64,000 nucleotides of DNA. Source: Ophioderma brevispina (taxonomy: Eukaryota; Echinodermata; Ophiuroidea; Amphilepidida; Ophiodermatidae). The stretch lies in NCBI GenBank assembly GCA_023653785.1, contig JAMKCH010084900.1, positions 1 through 64,000 on the forward strand, given 5' to 3'. The position numbers were made by a program, and so were the translations under genes. This document shows positions 22,622 to 34,570 of this stretch, in pieces. Every line of letters begins with the position of its first letter. Position 1 is the stretch's first letter. The notes under the pieces were generated by a model. It did not search any database. It saw nothing but the letters and a program-made list of their open reading frames with translations, and was not told the DNA's origin.

Positions 22622-23430
22622 AGAGACACTGGCACATTTGAAAAATAGTGCACCCTCAATAATTTTCAAAATTGATATTTTTGTATGGTTGTAAAGCTTT
22701 TATGTACATTAGCCCTCACCTGAAATGATTAAGCCCAAATCAGTGTCATTAAAGGTGCGTGTTCCGATCGTCTTTGAGACCCCCAGAAGTAGTATCAATT
22801 TTGATATCATATGAAAGGCCGTATTTTTCTCATTGTCGTCCTGAAATTTGAGCCCTCAAATCCATTTCATTCCCAAGATATAAACAAAACAACGCCGTTT
22901 AAGTGGTTAACCATCAATATTTGCACAGTATTAAATACGGCTTTGCAACATGCATTATCACGTCTACCATAAAAAACCGCAAGTTTGTTTCCCACGGTAC
23001 TTGATGGGGTGTATGTGCAAGTGCCAGGCTCTCATATCAAGTAGAGAACACAATACACATAAATCGGAACAAGCACCTTTAATTCAGCAGACGATGGAAT
23101 AGTGTTTAAACACAACACATCAGAGTTGATTCCCACAGCATCCACCCTGTTTGACCGGTCGGTCTGTGACCTTGATGGTTTAATATCAATGAGCACAAGT
23201 CTATGTTATTCATGTAATAGAAACAAATTGTTGATTAAAGTTACAGCAAACTTAAAAGTTAGCCTACAAATTACACAGATGTCTTTGGCCTCTTATTAAT
23301 ACCTGTTTTGAATCTGTTTTGGGGTATGCTATTTTTATGTGTAAAATATATATTCTTCGAATAGCCTAGACTATAATTTGAAAGCAAATTGAAGAAATGT
23401 CATATTTTGTGAAAATGTGCCAGTGCCGCT
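22622..23430. mobile_element. ~810 bp TTAA-flanked non-autonomous element
   Basis: Left AGAGACACTGGCACATTTGA and right GAAAATGTGCCAGTGCCGCT are inverted, with TTAA outside (22618-22621, 23431-23434). Inside lies the dispersed repeat also found at 1110-1425, itself preceded by an internal TTAA at 22750, so this is probably one element nested in another. The forward frame 23102-23299 has no transposase features. Confidence 0.8.
22751..23090. repeat. Dispersed repeat, copy 2 (relative at 1110-1425)
   Basis: GGTGCGTGTTCCGATCGTC, GATATCATATGAAAGGCCGTA, CATTGTCGTCCTG, CTCAAATCCAT, ACCATAAAAAACCGCAAG, TGTATGTGCAAG, CTCTCATAT, AGTAGAGAACAC match the first copy in order and strand. Confidence 0.75.
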
Positions 23431-23434
23431 TTAA

Positions 23435-25080
23435 CATACTAAACTAAAATGCTGATATAAAAGATTCCACTACATAAGGGATTTCAAAACACCATCTCTA
23501 CATTTAAATAACATATTGACTAGAGAGTCTTTTTTTTTTGTAAGCAAGTAAAGGTAATTTTTTAGAACCTGATCATCTTTGAGGGAACAATACAACATCA
23601 TGTGTTAGTATATGCAGTGAATATATTTGTAAAGTCAAATTTGTTGAAGATCCTTTTCGTAAAAAAAATCCCTGAATATGCCTTTATGATGCATACATTT
23701 TAAGGAAGTGTGTGGGAGGATAGGAGAAATATACCTAGGTAGAAAGAAATCATTGACCTTGGAAAATGTAAAGACAATATAAGATTGACTTGTAAGAAGG
23801 TGACATTTGTGGGTGTGAAGAAAAAGGAAATAAGTATTGCAATCCTTTCATTTTCTATACTTTACATTCGTGTGTAATTTATTACATGCATATTTCCTTG
23901 TAAGGTATTGTCCAAGGATATTTTATCCAGAGAAAATGACCTTGAACAATTTCCTTTTTAAGTACTGCCCCAGGACTAGGCCTGTTTGCTTCAAAGTTAT
24001 TAGGCTAGAACTGCAGAGTTGTCCCTTTCAAAGTTAATGACCTAGAGGTAATAAAACATTGAACTATTTATTTTTATTCTTGTTTTGAAGGTATTGAGCT
24101 AGATCCAGCCATGTTTACTACAATGAGCTAGAACTAGATTGCTTCATAAGCTTGACATAAAACTAAGCCAATCTACTGTAACTCCAAGGACCTACAATTG
24201 AAGGTATGCTAGCTTCTAAGGCATTTGTCTGAAGATTTAATAGACAAACATGGATGATGTCTGTGTTTGACCAAATGTCCACAAAAATACCAAAAACTAT
24301 GCCATATTATTAACAATCATATTTATGAAATTGTTTGTAGATTTGCCTGGTTAATGCTGATGCATGATAATGTGCACAACACACCCAGTCCATTATCAAG
24401 TGTAGACACCTTTGACATTTCCCTGTATAAAAGTATATGTTAAATAGAGCATTTTAGGTGGCAAATATGTATTTTCATACAGCTGGATGCAGCCATTGTT
24501 GAGCTAGTTCAAACATAGATCCTTTTGTGGTGGAGCACCAGGGCATTCCAGATGGTGTTGGCTATTGTTTTGCAAAAGACCTATAATAAATGCCCCCCCT
24601 TTTTGAAAAATTTCACACCCAAGTACAGTTAGCAAAAAGCAGTAAGCATATTAACATGACTTCTTTGCATCAGCCTATGAGAGTGACTTTCAGAAGTTAT
24701 TCTCTGTTGTTCACAATCATTACTTCCAAATCAAATGATTTAATAATTAGACGGTTTGCATGCTGCTTCAAAGTCACCAAATCAGCTGATGTCATCAATG
24801 AAACATTGTTAGAAGTTGCAAGCAAAATACAAAATAATTTAACAATTGTGCATTTAGTTATAAAAGCAACCCCAATTATTGGCAAAAAGCTGCCTGGTGC
24901 CACATATTTAGGCATGTTTGGTACAGCAGGAAATCTTTGGCAGATTTTTATTTTCGCAGTTAAAGTCCAAAATTTAAAAAACCACAAAAAATATTTTTGA
25001 TTAACCAGTTTAATATGTATCGTCTTTTAAAATAGGACACTTGAATTAAAACCATAAAAATCATGAAAAACTGAATATTG
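23435..25080. other. AT-rich non-coding stretch; longest frame 136 codons
   Basis: The forward frame at 24590-25000 and the overlapping minus frame at 24697-24987 are both open. This is common in AT-rich DNA and neither resembles a known family. No splice-bounded exon is convincing. I do not call a gene. Confidence 0.4.
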
Positions 25081-25085
25081 CTTAA

Positions 25086-25345
25086 AGGGGCATTTTGTGA
25101 TCCACAGCCTCATCTCGAATTAACTTCTTAGGGCTGAAAGATGTTTAATTTGAATCTTATGGGGAAAATGTGCCCCATTTTGGTTGACCAATATTAATTT
25201 TACAGGGTACTCTATAGGGATTACAAAATCATGTTTTTAGCTCTCACATAAAAACAGGTTGAAATATCAACACAAAACTTTACAGATGGGGGTTTGGGGT
25301 GAAGGTCATTCTATCAAAATGAAAACTTAAATTGGGTCATCGCCT
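25086..25345. mobile_element. TTAA MITE family 2 (GTGATCCACA family), short copy
   Basis: Left AGGGGCATTTTGTGATCCAC with TTAA at 25082-25085; the right end is CATCGCC before TTAA at 25346-25349. The interior shares CTTAGGGCT, GTGCCCCATTTT, GGGATTACAAAATCA and CATTCTATCAA with 1660-1900. Compared with 50584-50923 the left end is the same but the interior differs, so subfamilies with swapped interiors exist. Confidence 0.8.
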
Positions 25346-25635
25346 TTAAGCATTCCACTATATGGTATAATATAAAATCTTGGGATGCTGTCAAATATTT
25401 ATTTCCCAAGACAGTGCCTTAGTACCCAAGGAACCATCTTGAGAGCTCCTGACATAAGACCTAGCATGTTGAATAGCACGTGTGAGTTTGTGGCCCGATA
25501 TTATGGTCCTGGACCACAAGCAGTTAAATGATCTCATAAGGCAGCTATTCACTATTTTCTACTTCAATTGCCAACTCTGATGATTTAATTGCAATCCTTA
25601 ACTCCAAGATAAAATAATAATGAAGTAAAATTTTA

Positions 25636-25712
25636 CGCCTGGAGTGGGGATCGAACCCACGATTTTCGGATTGCAGGACGAGAGCCCACAGACGCACACC
25701 ACACAATCTGAG
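25636..25712 (-). tRNA. tRNA-like remnant with intact T arm
   Basis: Minus strand: GTGGG-TTCGATC-CCCAC makes a perfect T arm with a B-box (GGTTCGATCCC), followed by TCCAGGC where an acceptor strand should be. No matching 5' acceptor strand is found upstream, and the anticodon region (CCTGCAATCC) pairs poorly. Likely a tRNA pseudogene or SINE head, not an active tRNA. Confidence 0.5.
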
Positions 25713-26159
25713 ATGGCAGAACACCGCTATTTTGTAATACTTAAATAAACCTATTTACGGAATAAAGCGCACACATAATCATGAATAGTACCGCTATGAG
25801 ACGAGTTGAAAATATCTGGTCCAGCCAGGACCATATCTTTGGGCCAAAAACTCATATCAGCTGTTGATTACAGCTACTTATGAAACTATGAAAGTGACAT
25901 ATGGAAGCTATTGCAGACCTTTAAGCACAGTACATTATGCAATACACTATATAATCATATAGTGGTATCCTGTGCAATAGTCAGGAAATTACACGGTAGG
26001 AAATCAAAATTATGGCACTTTTTATGCAAACAATGTGAGTTGCTGCCAATGACGTGGGGCAGTTTTGTATTAGAAAATGAAATGGAGTGGAATTTTGCTT
26101 TTGGCTGAGAAGTTCTATTTATGTTTATTTTACAGTGTCCAAAAAAAAATGTGAATTAA

Positions 26160-26522
26160 AGCCACTATCAGTCTTTTTTTCCAAATTCAAAATACCATTT
26201 GTTTCTAAAGTGCTAGTGTTAGGTCTATCAACAAATTATATTACAGTTCTTCTGTGAATAATACGGACACTAAAGCATTTTAAAGCTGTTGGAAGAGCCA
26301 TTACGACGTTTCTAGACCTAAAAAAGGAGGATCCAGAATTTTATTAGTAAACAAAGCATATAAAAAACCGTCCAATGCTGACAAATACAAGGGAGTTACG
26401 CGAAGCCACTTCCAGGGGTCTTTATACAACAATTTCTCCAATATGACAGTGCAACAAAATGCACTCCAAACGAAAAATAGGGGGGCCGATTTGTTTACTT
26501 TTGAAAAAATCACTGGAGTGGC
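26160..26522. mobile_element. ~363 bp TTAA-flanked MITE, family 3
   Basis: TTAA at 26156-26159, left AGCCACTATCAGTC; right CACTGGAGTGGC then TTAA at 26523-26526. The TIR is short (GCCACT/AGTGGC). The start resembles family 1 (CACTATCAGT) but the interior is unrelated. No coding capacity despite a 70-codon minus frame. Confidence 0.6.
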
Positions 26523-26869
26523 TTAAAGCATAGTCACTGCAAAACTACAAATTAATGCTTGGTATACTAGTCCATCAAGAGGAACCTAAGCTGATGTGCT
26601 CAGTGGCTAGGTCAGTGGTGGCATGCTTAGGTCGTTCTTGGACAGACAGTAATGACTTGCTGGCAATGTTTGGGCCAATCCCTGTGCAGTAGTGTTGGGC
26701 AACATGGGAACTTGGATGGCTCATATGCGAAAATTAAGTTTTAAAAAATGGCATTTTCTGGAAATGTCTGGAAATACTAAATTTAGCCACTGCTGGCAGG
26801 CCACAAAAATACTTACAACTTCTAGTTTAAGAGCTAAACCAGATGTTTACAGAAAGAAGTGCCCCCATT

Positions 26870-26940
26870 TTTTGCATATTTGTAATGTTTATCAATGTAT
26901 TTCATCACACCTGAAGTGAATAAGCCAAATACATTGTCTT
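26870..26940 (-). repeat. Inverted copy of the 10.06 kb repeat
   Basis: GCATATTTG, AATGT, GATCACACCTGAAGTGAATA-like and AGCCAAATAC words are the reverse complement of 10060-10120. Confidence 0.55.
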
Positions 26941-27439
26941 TCTGTCTTATGTAATGAAAATATGATTTAGTATTTTCTGTCATGCAGGACAGAAAAAATC
27001 AAAGCATGCTTTTCTATAGGGACATTATGATAGCAGGCAAGTTCAAACATAGTTTTTGGTTTTCTTTTTTACTTGTTTGTCCAAAAACAAGGCGAAACAT
27101 TCTTGGCAGGTGTTCTCTACAACCGATCAAGTACAAATTCAGAGAAATTTGTATCCTAAAAAAATTGCCCTTCTGTCACTTTAAATTCGTTCTTTTTGAG
27201 ACCATCTTAGTTTCGAGACAATTAAACATGAATGCCCAAGCCTCAGCCTTGACCCAACTCCTCAAAACCCTGAGATTTTGGTATCATTAGAAACCTTGTA
27301 TTTTTGTAGTCACATCTGGAAAATATTTAGGTTGATTTCTTTTCCATTATTATAAAACAATCACAATATGATCATCTATTAAAGGCATCAACACAAGAAC
27401 ATTTTCTGGACATAAAAATCTCTCTTACGTTGCACTTGA

Positions 27440-28100
27440 TTTATTGTAGAACATCTATCAAAAATGTTTCAAAGGTTTATTAGACAAATAAGTAGAAACG
27501 AAAACTAAAAACTAAGGTTTGTACATGCATGCCTGCTGTCCAATTGGCCTTATAGAGAAGCATGTGTAATTTCTGAAAATACTAAATAATTGTAAGTACA
27601 CAAATTAGGCACTTCTGGCTTTTAGCCTCAGTTGATTTAAAGGCACTATCAAGTGATTTGCTAAATCAGATCATAAATTGTTGTGAAAAAAAATCATCAA
27701 AAATCTAATTTTGAATGTTTGCAACAAGGATAGGTATCCTAACATACCCTACAAGTGGCAAGACCAAAAGCAACCTAATAAGAACAAAATCGGACATTTT
27801 AGCCATTACTGTCCGAACGGACACTTATTACTACATGTAATTGTATGGAGATTCATATCTTTGAACACTGCTCTTTTCTTCCTTTTCTCTCAATTTTTAG
27901 TTGGGAAAAATAACTTACAAGAATTTTACAGACTTTTCCTTCACTTTTAAGATATATTCGTGCATATTTTCAAATATTTTGACTCTCTTGGGTAAATCAC
28001 TGATAGTGTCTTTAAAACATTGGTAAGCATTCTAAATATGCACACAACACAGTTAAAAAAAATGGGGCACATTTAATGGAAAATGTTCTTGTCTCTTTAA
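27440..28100. repeat. Repeat related to 9.23-10.19 kb, interrupted by a MITE
   Basis: The left segment (TTTCAAAGGTTTATTAGACA then AATAAGTAGAAAC at 27468-27500) matches 9238-9275. The right segment (ACATTGGTAAGCATTC, TTGTCTCTTTA at 28016-28100) matches 10098-10190. The middle is occupied by the TTAA MITE 27641-28011 in place of the foldback present at 9.3-10.0 kb. Confidence 0.6.
27641..28011. mobile_element. TTAA-type MITE, family 1, copy 2
   Basis: Left AGGCACTATCAAGTGATTTG and right AAATCACTGATAGTGTCT, with intact TTAA on both sides (27637-27640 and 28012-28015). The interior aligns with 11504-11855. The forward frame at 27711-27950 is a by-product. Confidence 0.9.
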
Positions 28101-28431
28101 TATGTGTGTATAGCAGCCTTTGGGCCATAATACACACAATTACCACTCACATTGAAATGGAATATCAGATTGAAATGAATTTTTGGAATTAAATTATGTG
28201 GGCGAAGGTCTTTAGCATGAAATAGAGAACGATATATGGGTGTGCTTGAACCTAGCGCTGTATATTAAACCAGCTGTTAGCTGTGCTTTTTGACATCAAT
28301 GAAGTTAATTTACTTCCAGATTTATTCCAGACTGTTAATTATTGAAAATTATTAATTTTCTTCTATTCAGAAGAGTTATAATTAATCTGTTTCTTCTTCA
28401 GTTCCACTGATAATACTACTAATATGCTGCT

Positions 28432-28715
28432 CAGGCCCGTAACCAGGATTTTTTAGGGGAGGGACGAAGTTTTTCAAAAGGGGACCTTTTTCCCCAAATT
28501 CGCCTTCCCAAAAAGGAGGGGGCGATTTGGGCAAAAGTGGACCTTTTTTACCAAAATTTTAACCTTTTTTGACAAAATAGCATAAAACCCCTGATTTTTG
28601 GCTTGCTCCACTCTCCACAATTTTGGGGCCTTTGAGACATTTTCAGGGGGTTTTAGGGCCTTTTTGGAATTTGGGGGGGTCCGCCTCCCTCGCCCCTCCC
28701 CTGGTTACGGGCCTG
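28432..28715. mobile_element. hAT-type MITE with perfect 8 bp target duplication
   Basis: TIRs CAGGCCCGTAACCAGG and CCTGGTTACGGGCCTG are exact inverse copies over 16 bp. ATGCTGCT flanks both sides (28424-28431 and 28716-28723), the 8 bp duplication of hAT elements. The interior is G-rich/C-rich with GGGGACCTTTTT-like words and no transposase. The perfect duplication suggests a fairly recent insertion. Confidence 0.95.
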
Positions 28716-28782
28716 ATGCTGCTACAAAAATGAGAATTGTGTGTTTATCTTTCTGTCTGGCTTTGCATTTAGCTAGGCTTAA

Positions 28783-29125
28783 AGGGACATTTAGAGATTT
28801 TGTGGATAACGCACCCTCATTTTCATTTGACAATGCCAATTCTTTTGAATGTACACATATAGCCTACCTTCAAATTAGCAAATAATATCCCAAACAAAGC
28901 CACCAATTTCTTCATTAGAGCAATTTTTGTATTGAATATCCAGATTTAGGCAATTAGATTAACACAATGGCATATGTTGAACTGAAATAAACAAAAACAC
29001 TCGTAAAATTAAAACAGTGTTAGAATAAGTTATAATTTTCAACAGAGTTTTGTTTTGTAATTCACTGTAGAACTAGGGGCAAAACAGAAGTGGTTATGAT
29101 CACCACTGGACCTCAGAATGTCACT
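28783..29125. mobile_element. ~343 bp TTAA-flanked MITE, family 4
   Basis: TTAA at 28779-28782 and 29126-29129; ends AGGGACATTTAGAG and CAGAATGTCACT form a short imperfect TIR. CACCCTCA and CATTTGACAAT resemble the left part of the 22.6 kb element (GTGCACCCTCAATA). GTAGAACTAGGGGCAAAACA near its right end recurs just outside at 29189 (GTAGAACTAGGGGTAAAACA). Confidence 0.7.
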
Positions 29126-29235
29126 TTAATATCCCCTGGTAATCCCTCAAGTAGAATTATCAGCAAGGTTTATTATGTGGTCTTCTGTAGAACTAGGGGT
29201 AAAACAGAAGAGATTGTGATCACCATTAGATCTAC
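29060..29235. repeat. Local direct repeat, two copies ~120 bp apart
   Basis: GTAGAACTAGGGGCAAAACA plus GAAGTGG...GATCACCA at 29067-29105 and GTAGAACTAGGGGTAAAACA plus GAAGAG...GATCACCA at 29188-29226. Confidence 0.75.
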
Positions 29236-29271
29236 TATATGAAATTTCACATAAAGGAGCATCCATGCAGC

Positions 29272-29466
29272 AAGGTTTTTGGTCTAAGTGTCTCTGGGTT
29301 CAAAGGTCATTATTGGGTCATTCAGTGGTTTACCATGTGAAGAGTGGGTATCCCACTAACAAAAAGGTTTGTGGTCACCTTTGCTTAGTGTCTCTGGGTT
29401 CAAAGGTCATCACGGGGTCATTTAGTGGTTTACCATGTGAAGAGTGGGTATCCCACTAACAAAAAG
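29272..29466. repeat. 100 bp tandem duplication, two copies
   Basis: AGTGTCTCTGGGTTCAAAGG through TGAAGAGTGGGTATCCCACT and AACAAAAAG occurs at 29287-29366 and 29387-29466, period exactly 100 bp, with few differences. The forward frame over it shows the same peptide repeat, which comes from the duplication and not from a gene. Confidence 0.9.
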
Positions 29467-29479
29467 AGGTACAAAGTGT

Positions 29480-32280
29480 GAACGGTAATGAACTCTAATC
29501 CTATAGTGATTCCTACCTGAGTATACAACATAGAAATAAACAGGAAGAATTGAATTATGTGTATTATGGAATAGCCCAAGCCTGTAACTGATTTCAATCG
29601 CACCCAGTGCGCAGTGGTTGTTGTTGCGCAAGCACTCATGCATCGTTACTGTTTTTGCACAAGCACATGCACATAAAATCTGTGCATCACGCGTTATGTT
29701 ATTAGTATTGCATTTTCCCAATGTTCCATTGTCTGAACGGCTGAGTTTTCTGCAATAATTTTGTGAACAATTGAAAATCAATCAACGGAAGAAAACATGC
29801 CTCTAAAAGGATTTTCCACATTCCTAATGCACAAAAAGTCTCCTGATGACCCCTGTTAATTTTTGCTTAAGAGATATTCAGTCAGAGTGACAGCATGTGG
29901 CATCAGTTATTTTTTTTCACTCCCTAAATGCACAGAATGTAAAATAATTGGATGTCTCATAAATATGCATTAGGACTTTCCAAATACAACGTTATGATTG
30001 ACCCATTAGGTGGTGCCCAAAACTATGATAATTAAGTGTGTATGCTCATTATAATACTTTTGGACACCTCAAATCTGGTTACGCTGTTTCAGGAAAATCC
30101 GCCTATCTTGGTATTATATAACATCTTTCGTATGAACCTAACATTTTGAGTGGTTCTTTTTTATGGAAATACATCCAAAAGGTGGTTTTGCAAAGGCAGT
30201 GTCAGATCTACTCAACTGCACAAGTCTAAGAATAAAATTTTAAATGGTCGTATTATTGAAATTCAAATCTGTGTGACATGCCTCGAGAAAAATATTACAT
30301 TTGTAAAAAGACCATAATTGAAATATCAGGTAAATGCAAGCTTGATGTATGACTTTCTGTTTTAATAGCATAAATGCATTGAAATGCCTACTTTTTTACC
30401 ATATTCCAACCCGAAATTGACTTCTTTCCAATTTTTTGAGTTACATCCCCAAATTGGACTCACTATAGTACTATAATCCACTACTAATCCTATCGTGTAT
30501 CTCTTTGTATATTTCTTTTAATTTCAAAACTTTTTTTTCTGGCAAATGGCAGTAGTTTCAATGACATCATATCCATACAATATAAATGTGTGGGTATTTG
30601 AATGTCACTTTGTATACAGAAAGGTATACATCATACAATTTCTCATAATACTCGGCCAACCTACCAGCATTTAATTTTTATTTAAAGTGCAAGTAGTTCC
30701 ACTGTGGCATGAAAGATTTTACACCAACAGTACCAATTACATTCTTATTCTGTCATGTAGTCCCTATTGATATTATAGCCTATAAAATCCCATTAGAAAA
30801 TTCTCTTTTTTAAAGATTTTTAAAGGTTTTAATGGTAATTACTATGCTAGCCATTTCATGTTTGAATGGTAAATGATCAGGTAATTTTTTTATTTCATCA
30901 AAATATAAAACCATGATTCCCTTGTCAGTTCCATATGGCAGACAGGGCATATAAACAACAAGTGTGTTAATTATACAGGATTTTTACACCTGCCACAGTG
31001 GAAAATACTTCTATATATATTAAACGTATTCCCCATTTACTTTTGCTGGCTCATGTTCTCAGCATATCAACCTAAAATGTTTTTATTGTTTGTGGGTATT
31101 TTTTTAAATATATAGCTGGATTCCATTCTTTATTCTGACTTTGTCAAATTCTTTTTGGTCCAATTCCTATTTCATTTAATCCCATTCTGTCCAAACCTTC
31201 CCCCCCCAAAAAAAGTAAATAAATACAAAAATAAGACTGCATCAACCATGAACCAAAATTTGGCAATATTTGCTCAACATTTTTGTACTATTTGGTGAAA
31301 ATTGACAAAGGCAGCTTTTATACTTACAACCTGGCAATGCAATCTTTTATTATATTTCTTAAAAACAAATTTTATGATATTCATGAGTTATTTTCAACAA
31401 ACATGCACAACCCTATACTTAGCATCACACCACATGCCTTAAAAACTGAAGTTTACTTACTAGAAACCATATCAATGTGCATTATTTGCACTGGACACTT
31501 TTATACTTTTCCTGGTTGTATAATGATTTCCCACCTGAATTTTCATCTTATACAGTAGTACATTTTTGGGTCATTTTATTATATTTCTTATTTCTTGGCC
31601 CATATTTTTGCGGGCATTTTGTATCAAGTAATTTCCCTGGGGATTACAGAAAGGACTTGTTTTCTGCTATACAGACACAATTATTATTTATATCTCTTTC
31701 TCTCTTCTTTTTGTGTGTCTCTTATTGAAAGATGTTCAAGAATTGAATATGAAGATATGATTATGTTAATTAATATTAAGGCAGCAATTGCTTTACCATA
31801 GGAAAAGACCCTATGACTTTGTCCCACAATCTTAGATTTGCAAACAAACTTGAGATTAATGTAATGTTTAGGTTGCCACCCCAGAGAGCTTTGTATCACC
31901 TGTACATAGAGCATAATCACCTCCCATTATTACAGAATAGGCAGCAGTAAACTAACCAATCAAAGATTGCACTTTTTGAATAATAAGCAGAGGAGGTAAA
32001 AGATTTCTTTTTACATGTGTGGATTTCTTTTTCAGCAAAAATATAATAACCTGATCCATCTGACACACTTTAACTGACACACTTATGAATTCAGAAACCT
32101 TAAAAGAATAAATGTATACTTTATTCCTTGAAGGGTTTCCGCACAGCTGTTTGACCCCATGCAAATTGTCTCTTTTATTGTGCTATCACTTGCTCTGCTT
32201 TGATTTGATCTCCATTGCATATTACTCTCGAGATCTCAGCATGCTTTCCTCAACCGCCCAATTACTTGCTCGGGAGGTCA
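29480..32280. other. AT-rich non-coding stretch, nothing recognised
   Basis: No gene, RNA or defined transposon ends. Several 70-120 codon frames (29422-29781 minus, 31283-31558, 31477-31728) are hydrophobic or cysteine/histidine-rich by base composition and overlap in other frames. Confidence 0.4.
32120..32180 (+). repeat. Short repeat shared with 62325-62362
   Basis: GCTGTTTGACCCCATGCAAA then T(T/A)GTCTCTTTTAT occurs at 32140-32178 and at 62329-62361 on the same strand. Confidence 0.6.
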
Positions 32281-32284
32281 ATAG

Positions 32285-32480
32285 GTTATCTTGGCCAGCC
32301 CTGTCCTCCAGAACAACCCAAGCATGCCGAGAATAGAAAAGAATCACCTGCAGAAGTACCTGAAACGTTCAGGTGAACAGGTGCATGTGTTGTATTTTTC
32401 GAAAATGCTTGGATGATCTGGGGCAAACAAAAGTCCATTTAACATAATTTAGCTTCTGTAAAAGCGCCCTATACGTCTTT
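32285..32480 (-). repeat. ~180 bp dispersed repeat, copy 2 (inverted relative of 20140-20320)
   Basis: GGCCAGCCCTGTCCTCCAGA, ACAACCCAAGCATGC, TCACCTGCAGAA, GTTCAGGTGAAC, ATGCTTGGATGAT and GGGCAAACAAAAGTCCATTT are the complement of copy 1 in reverse order. Confidence 0.8.
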
Positions 32481-32502
32481 CACAGAAGATCAATTACAAC
32501 AC

Positions 32503-32585
32503 TTGCCATACTATCCTACATACACACATACAGATATAGCAATTTCTTAGCCTCTAATGGAACATGTTCAGATGAGAAAAAGACC
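32503..32585 (+). repeat. Near-identical 80 bp direct repeat, left copy
   Basis: CATACACACATACAGATATA-type start, then TAGCAATTTCTTAGCCTCTA and ATGGAACATGTTCAGATGAG plus AAAAAGAC. The same sequence with very few changes is at 34964-35046. Confidence 0.9.
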
Positions 32586-33104
32586 TACGGCATTATTTGC
32601 ATATGCCTGTTATATCATACAAATTGTTCTTTTAATGGACCTTATTACAAATTTAAAACCATGAGATGGAAGTAACATACCAATTTATACCCATTAAAAC
32701 AATTAAATTTTCTTGCAAACGAGTGAAATTTCATCAGTAATGATCAACTAAAATTAGTTTCACCCTGAAATATGAACTGTCTGGGCAGACCTGAAAATAT
32801 CCTGTTTCCATTGAGACTAGCTGATTGCATTAAGGGACACAATGCATGCACTTTATGTAAGTATGAGAAAACATCGGTTTTCCGACAGGTGTACAAATAG
32901 AAGTGTTATTCTCTTGCATACACAGAGTAATCTGTATGTTAAAGAATAAGTTTTAAAATGTTAACATGATCCATGATTACACTACAAAAACCACTAAAAT
33001 AACATGGAATTTTACTTCCTAAATGTTTGCCATATTGGTGATAAAATCTATCTTGTTCCATCTAGATAATGAAAGAGTTAATATGCGTGCTGTTTAGTAG
33101 GATT

Positions 33105-33200
33105 AAAAGGCCATTTTTGTGATCCACAACCTCTTCCCTTGACTTACCTAAAAATTTGCGAAAGAGTTCCATAATTTTAGGTTACCCACCTTTAACGTTC
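33105..33200 (+). mobile_element. Fragment of TTAA MITE family 2
   Basis: AAGGCCATTTTTGTGATCCA plus CAACCTCTTCCC and GACTTACCTAAAAAT match the left end of 50584-50923. No right end is found. Confidence 0.6.
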
Positions 33201-33317
33201 TACAAGAAACAAATTGTTTTTATTTATGGCCTAAATTACTTGTCTGATTAAAAGTCACCCATTCAAGTTCAATTGTCATAGGCAGGTGTACTGGTACTGC
33301 TTCACTGCACTGCTCAG

Positions 33318-33395
33318 TGGCATAAGACCTTTGCAAATGTGGGGGGGGGGTGCCGAGGCATTTTCTGAGGGGGTGAATTTGGGTCCTTCTCTATA
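33318..33395 (-). repeat. G-rich dispersed repeat, copy 2 (inverted relative of 4280-4445)
   Basis: AGACCTTTGCAAATGTGGGG, GTGCCGAGGCATTTTCTGAG, GGGGTGAATTTGGGTCC complement the 4.3 kb copy. Confidence 0.7.
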
Positions 33396-33519
33396 GACAC
33401 TGTACATCTCTGAAAGCATAGGCCTATACCATGTACCATTCTCGACAATTCTCAACAAATCTCTCCATTCAGCAAGGCATGGACTTAATTTTTCTTATAA
33501 ACCAGCCTTGTTGATATTG

Positions 33520-34570
33520 ATATATTGACGTGCAACACCTTATGGAGGGACCCTTGATTTAGTTCACACCAAGTAGAAAGATTGTGTCAATTTTATTCCA
33601 ATTGCACTCTAGTTGGCACCAGAGAATAGTGAAATTCTAATTCATGTGTAAAGGTCAAGTAGAGGGTCCTAAGAGGGACCTTTGGCATTCATTTCAATAT
33701 GCCAATTTTGTTCTGACCATACTATATAACACACTACAGTTACTTTTGGCAATATGGTTTGCAAATGTGATAAAAAATAATGAACACTTGATTCATGTGT
33801 AAAGGCAAAGGGTCTCTTTTGTATTCATCTCAATGCCGATTTTGTTGTAACCACACTATATTTAGCAGCATGAGATAACAAACACTGATTCATGTGTGAC
33901 GACTAATAGAGGGACCTTTGGCATTTGTCTTAATGCCAAGTTTGTTCTTACTGCACTATAATGGGCAGTGATGTAAAGGACAGAAAGATCAACAAGATCT
34001 TTTTTATTCATCTCAAAGCCAATTTTGTTTTGACACCACTAGTAATTTTGCCACATATAAAGGATAGAAAAGATGATGATGCTTGATTCGTGTGAAGACC
34101 AAGTGAGGTGACTCGGGCATTCCCCCAAAGTCTCAATGCAATTTTGTTCTGACCACACTATAATTAACAATGATGTGAAGGCGAGAAAGATGAATAACCC
34201 TGATTGCGAGTGAAGACCATAGGAGCTCTTTTGCATTCATTTCAATGTCAATTTTGTTTTGGTCACACATAGTTTGCACAGGTAAAGGGTAGAAACGATA
34301 TGAACATTCATTCAAGTGTGAAAACCAAGTAGAGGGACCTTTGGCATTCTCTCAATGTCCATTTTTTTGTTCTGACCAAACAATAATTGGCAGTGGGGAA
34401 AAAGAGAAAAGATTATGGACACTGATTCATGTGTGATGGCAATGCATTGGTGTCATTGACATTCATCACAATGTCAAATTTGTTCCGATCACACTATAAT
34501 TGGCATTGGGTAATAAGGAGATGAAAGAAGATGAACACTTTATTTAGTTGTGATGGAAGGTTTGAGTAGA
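33520..34570. repeat. Degenerate ~115 bp minisatellite, eight or more copies
   Basis: The unit follows the order GATTCATGTGTGA(A)GG, CAAGTAGAGGGACCTTTGGC, ATTCATCTCAATGCC, AATTTTGTTCTGACCACACT, ATAATTGGCAGTG, AGAAAGATGAACACT. Starts can be followed near 33640, 33790, 33890, 34085, 34200, 34310, 34425 and beyond, with indels. An isolated relative of one unit sits at 35345-35450 (GGCATTCATCTCAAGTGCCA ... AATTGTAGTTGGCAGCAGAG), so the array once extended further or was split. Confidence 0.85.

Noticed and set aside
24590..25000. 136-codon forward frame, candidate gene
   Set aside because: The opposite strand is also open over most of it, the composition is that of AT-rich DNA, there are no recognisable motifs, and it does not show splice-bounded structure.
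29422..29781. 119-codon minus frame
   Set aside because: It runs across the 100 bp tandem duplication and overlaps another open minus frame; nothing protein-like.
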